Assembly (NCBI GenBank): GCA_026929865.2
Contig: CM049402.1
Location: 8,055,001 to 8,119,000, forward strand
Direction: 5' to 3'
Origin: Hyperoplus lanceolatus
Lineage: Eukaryota > Chordata > Actinopteri > Uranoscopiformes > Ammodytidae
Length of the DNA: 64,000 bases
Both the position numbers and the translations under genes were made by a program. Under the pieces are notes generated by a model. It saw nothing but the letters and a program-made list of their open reading frames with translations, had not been told where the DNA came from and did no database searches. This document shows, one piece after another, positions 61,483-64,000 of the stretch. The stretch's first letter is position 1. The number at the start of each line of letters is the position of its first letter.

Positions 61483-61750
61483 TGGGGCGACTGTGGCTCA
61501 GTTGGTAGAGCGGGTCGGCCGATGATCAAAGGTTGGAGGTTCGATCCCCGTCCTGCCACCTGTGTCGTAGTTGTTGTGTCCTTGGGCAAGAATCTTCACC
61601 CACCTTGCCTCATGTGAAATAGTTAGACTGCTATCGGTGTATGAATGTGTGTGTGAATGGTAACGTGGGAAAGGAAAACAGGTCTCCCTTGAAAAAGAGT
61701 CTTCGGTCTCAATGGGATTTACCTGTATAGATAAAGGTTAAAAAAAACTG
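61483..61750 (+). mobile_element. tRNA-derived SINE with LINE-like 3' tail
   Basis: An A box TGGCTCAGTTGG (61494-61505) and a perfect B box GGTTCGATCCC (61538-61548) are spaced as in tRNA. The body has GTGTCCTTGGGCAAGA and CACCCACCTTGCC, typical of a widespread teleost SINE. The tail holds CAGGTCTCCCTTGAAAAAGA, TCTCAATGGGATTTACCTGT and ATAAAGGTTAAAAAAAA. That tail matches the LINE tail at 40655-40740 in complement. The boxes are well kept, so transcription by Pol III is conceivable. It is not a tRNA gene, since the 5' and 3' acceptor halves do not pair. Confidence 0.88.
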
Positions 61751-62153
61751 TATAGTCTTTTATCGACCAAAGGAAAATGTTAAATCAGTAGAAAAATCAT
61801 CTCCATTCATTCCCCAAATGGGAGCCACCGGCCTGCACTCCCAGCTTCCATCCATAATAATGAAAAAGGCACTGAGTAGACTTTGAATACTAAGAAGGAA
61901 TAACTATACTACGTTTTTCAAATTGCTTTCAGAGAAGTCAAGAGTCCTTCCGTGCTTAGATAAGAAGTAGCACCTTACCACAGGCAATTTAAGTATGCAG
62001 TGTTTTGTCACTTAATTTTATATCTCGATGCTGCTTAACAAAATATGTTACAGTCTCTAAACTTGTTTTGGTCTTTCAAGCGTATAGTGTTGAGTTATCT
62101 TTTTAATTCAAAGATTAAAAAGTTGAAAGATTTTTCTTGTGGCAAGATACAAA
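61751..62153. other. No recognised feature
   Basis: AT-rich spacer between the SINE and the RT fossil. Nothing found. Confidence 0.5.
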
Positions 62154-62595
62154 TCAATGATGGAACACATCCTTAAGGTGGCGCCAAAGAGGGCATCCGT
62201 ACCAGATGCCCGAAACCATTTCAATGGGTTCCTTCCAAAGCAATTCCTCACAAACGACCGAGCTCCTCACATTATCCCTCAGAGAGACACCATGCACCCT
62301 CCTGAGAAAACCCATTCTGGCCGCTTGTACCCACAATCTGATTCTTTCGGTCATGACCCAGCTTTCATGACCATAGGTGAGGGTAAGAACGAAGACTGAC
62401 CGGTAGATCGAGAACTTTTTGCCTCGGCTCAGTTCTTTTTACTTCACAACATACTATTGCTGTTAAGCCAAAACCGATATCCCGTTCCGATTCTCCGGCC
62501 CATCTCACCATAGTCTCCTCACCCGTGAACAAGACCTTGAGGTACTTCAATTCCTTCACTTTTTTAAGATGGTGGCTCAAAAATTGGCTACGCAA
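62154..62595 (-). pseudogene. Non-LTR reverse transcriptase C-terminal fragment (RTE/Rex-like)
   Basis: On the minus strand ELKYLKVLFTGEE (62595 side) is followed, after a frame change near 62360, by WVMTERIRLWVQAARMGFL and RRVHGVSLRDNVRSSVVCEE. This matches the thumb and C-terminal part of a widespread teleost LINE (pattern: ELKYLGVLFTSEG...LWVMTERTRSRIQAAEMSFLRRV.G.SLRDRVRSS.IREEL). The catalytic YADD region is missing, the middle segment is deleted and the frame is shifted, so it is inactive. The family name is from memory of the motif and could be Rex1, Rex3 or a relative. Confidence 0.85.
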
Positions 62596-63400
62596 TTCCT
62601 CAGTTTCCTGCTGCGAACTGATGGATGGAAAATTAGGCCTAAAATATGCATTAACTTTTGAAACAATTCAGAAATGTTTGTTGGAGATTATCAAAAATGG
62701 CAAATGACCCCTGCTGTATCTGTAGTTCTCCACTGAGAGACCAGCTTAAAGGTATTGTTGGGGCAGTGGAGGTCTTGGCTTATATAATGCAATGTCAATT
62801 GCGATGTATTACTTTGCCCTTGAATGTGTGGCTGGATGGGTGTGTATGTCAGTGCATGTTTGAGGCAGTTTTTGTTTATGTGTACTTCTTTGTTAGTGTC
62901 CTTGATTTTTGAGCAGTCTCATTCTCCCGTCATCATCATGGGGCCTCATCATCATCAAAAGTAATAGTAGCAGCAGAAGTAGCTCTCGGCATTATAATGC
63001 AAGTCCTTCTCAGGGGAGGGTGAGACAAGTGTGCCATGTATCACTTGGTCTCCTGTGCCGTCACGTTTTCTCAGGGGGGATTGAGGAAGTGGGAGAAAGT
63101 GTATTGTCATCCCTTCCACTCAGTCAGCCATTACCCTTTTTTGCCTTTCCCTGCCTTTTGTTTCTCCAAGTATTTCCACTCCATACAATTAGCCTCCTGT
63201 CTCCTTGCATCTTGTTCCCTCTTCTCCTCTCATTAGCTGGGGCTACCAGGTTGACCACTGTGCATGCACATGCTCATATGTGTGTGTTGTTTATGTATGT
63301 GTGAGAATATTCCCCTGGAATGGATCTGATCAACTGGGGTCTCTCTGCAATAGATCAAATTTTCTCAACGAGAAAAGTGGACTCATGAGAAGCCCGCTGT
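62596..63400. other. No recognised feature
   Basis: Mixed sequence with short plus-strand frames (for example 62909-63304) lacking motifs. Nothing assigned. Confidence 0.45.
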
Positions 63401-63457
63401 CCTGATGGAACCTTTGCTGCCGGATACAGCTGGGACGCATGGAGTAGTTGGAACCCG

Positions 63458-63745
63458 ATGTGTTTGGCAACACTTTCCATCGAGGATGCTGAAGATATCT
63501 ACATAATTGGACTTTTGGTAACAGGGTTCCTGCTGTTTGGTGTTGGCGGGTTCCTGTTCTACCGCAAAGTTAAAAAGGCGTTGGCAGCACATCAGGCCAT
63601 TGACAAGCTGCCCGTCTTTCAGGGCTTGTGCCAGGCTGTTAACGTACAGACTCAAGTATTAAGCGAAGTGAACCGCAAGCTGGAGGTGCTTTACGGACTT
63701 AATCGAAAAGTGGATGCGATCTGGGTGAGCGTTAACAGTCCGTAG
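63458..63745 (+). CDS. Small single-pass membrane protein or exon, unidentified
   Basis: The 95-codon frame has codon choice unlike the AT-rich surroundings. It reads an acidic segment (IEDAEDIYIIG, residues 7-17), a hydrophobic helix LLVTGFLLFGVGGFLFY (about 18-35), a basic stop-transfer RKVKK, and a heptad-like amphipathic stretch (AIDKLPVFQGLCQAVN then VQTQVLSEVNRKLEVLYGLN). It ends at TAG 63743-63745. The frame is open upstream to 63391 (DGTFAAGYSWDAWSSWNPMC), so the true start may be an upstream ATG or an exon boundary; the Met at 63458 is only the first in-frame one. I do not recognise the family. It could be a host gene, the accessory ORF of an unrecognised mobile element, or a domesticated one. 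It lies near the window edge. Confidence 0.5.
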   Translation: MCLATLSIEDAEDIYIIGLLVTGFLLFGVGGFLFYRKVKKALAAHQAIDKLPVFQGLCQAVNVQTQVLSEVNRKLEVLYGLNRKVDAIWVSVNSP

Positions 63746-64000
63746 GCACGGAAAATGGCCACTGGATTTTGGAATATTTCGGATTTACCTAACCAGTGAC
63801 TTTAAGACAGGCTCCACATTCCAGCGCCTAGTCTCTTCTAAACAAATTCATTATCTCGATTCGGCTCCCCACACCGTCCTTGGAGGTGTTATCTCTTCTC
63901 TCTCCGGGATGTTTATGCAGAAAGACGCTCTACCCCCACTCCTGACCTAATCTCCTGTGAACTCTATCTCTGGCTGGCCTCGAGGTTGTCTCCTGGAGTC
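63746..64000. other. Downstream flank of the 63458 frame
   Basis: GC-richer than average, with no stop-free frame of note. It may be 3' UTR or more of the same unrecognised element, cut by the window edge. Confidence 0.35.

Noticed and set aside
61494-61548. tRNA gene at the A and B boxes
   Set aside because: The acceptor stem does not pair and the sequence continues into a SINE body and tail. The same applies to 32247-32320 and 52475-52485.

Overview
This window looks like non-coding DNA from a ray-finned (teleost, probably percomorph) fish: an intron or gene-poor stretch packed with simple repeats and small transposable elements. The evidence is twelve CA/TG microsatellite arrays of about 50-145 bp, several repeat types typical of teleosts (tRNA-derived SINEs, L2-like and RTE/Rex-like LINE fragments, a Tc1-like transposase fossil, hAT-like and TTAAAG-type MITEs), and no dense coding sequence. 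There are no rRNA or tRNA genes, operons, CRISPR arrays or prokaryotic signals.

Layout. 1-8.9 kb is a repeat cluster: an hAT element with exact 8-bp target duplications and a transposase remnant (1291-2338), a TIR element (2725-3652) with an inverted sister at 29471-30143, a GC-rich TIR element with a perfect 22-bp hairpin (4291-5307), a 68-bp LINE tail with 13-bp target duplications, two TTAAAG MITEs and paired CA arrays. 11.1-12.7 kb holds a 5'-truncated LINE on the minus strand with an open 472-codon reverse-transcriptase frame. 15.9-22.5 kb has a short TIR element, a second LINE remnant and an hAT-like element. 26.5-36 kb contains two long perfect or near-perfect inverted repeats, two TGCCTCGTTTCCACTG MITEs, a SINE and a TAGCC-type element with a 9-bp duplication. 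40.6-44.7 kb is a nest of elements: a LINE tail, a second copy of the 11-12.7 kb LINE split by a 1.2-kb Helitron2-like insertion, and a further MITE inside another repeat.

The best candidate for host coding sequence is at 47.57-48.11 kb on the plus strand: two small exons with good splice sites, matching phase, a stop codon and a nearby AATAAA, which would be the 3' end of a gene that I cannot name. Another plausible short reading frame lies at 63458-63745; it encodes a one-pass membrane protein of unknown identity and may continue in the flanking sequence. From 49 to 62.6 kb there are more MITEs, two SINEs, a large TIR element (52542-53683), a MITE-in-MITE nest (57419-58353), a Tc1 fossil and an RTE-like RT fossil.

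No cooperative gene system is visible. The informative content is the record of transposition: nested insertions, empty-site comparisons, target-site duplications, a SINE tail that matches a LINE tail, and a microsatellite that arose inside a LINE 3' UTR. Element family names are assigned from termini and peptide motifs by eye; no database search was done.
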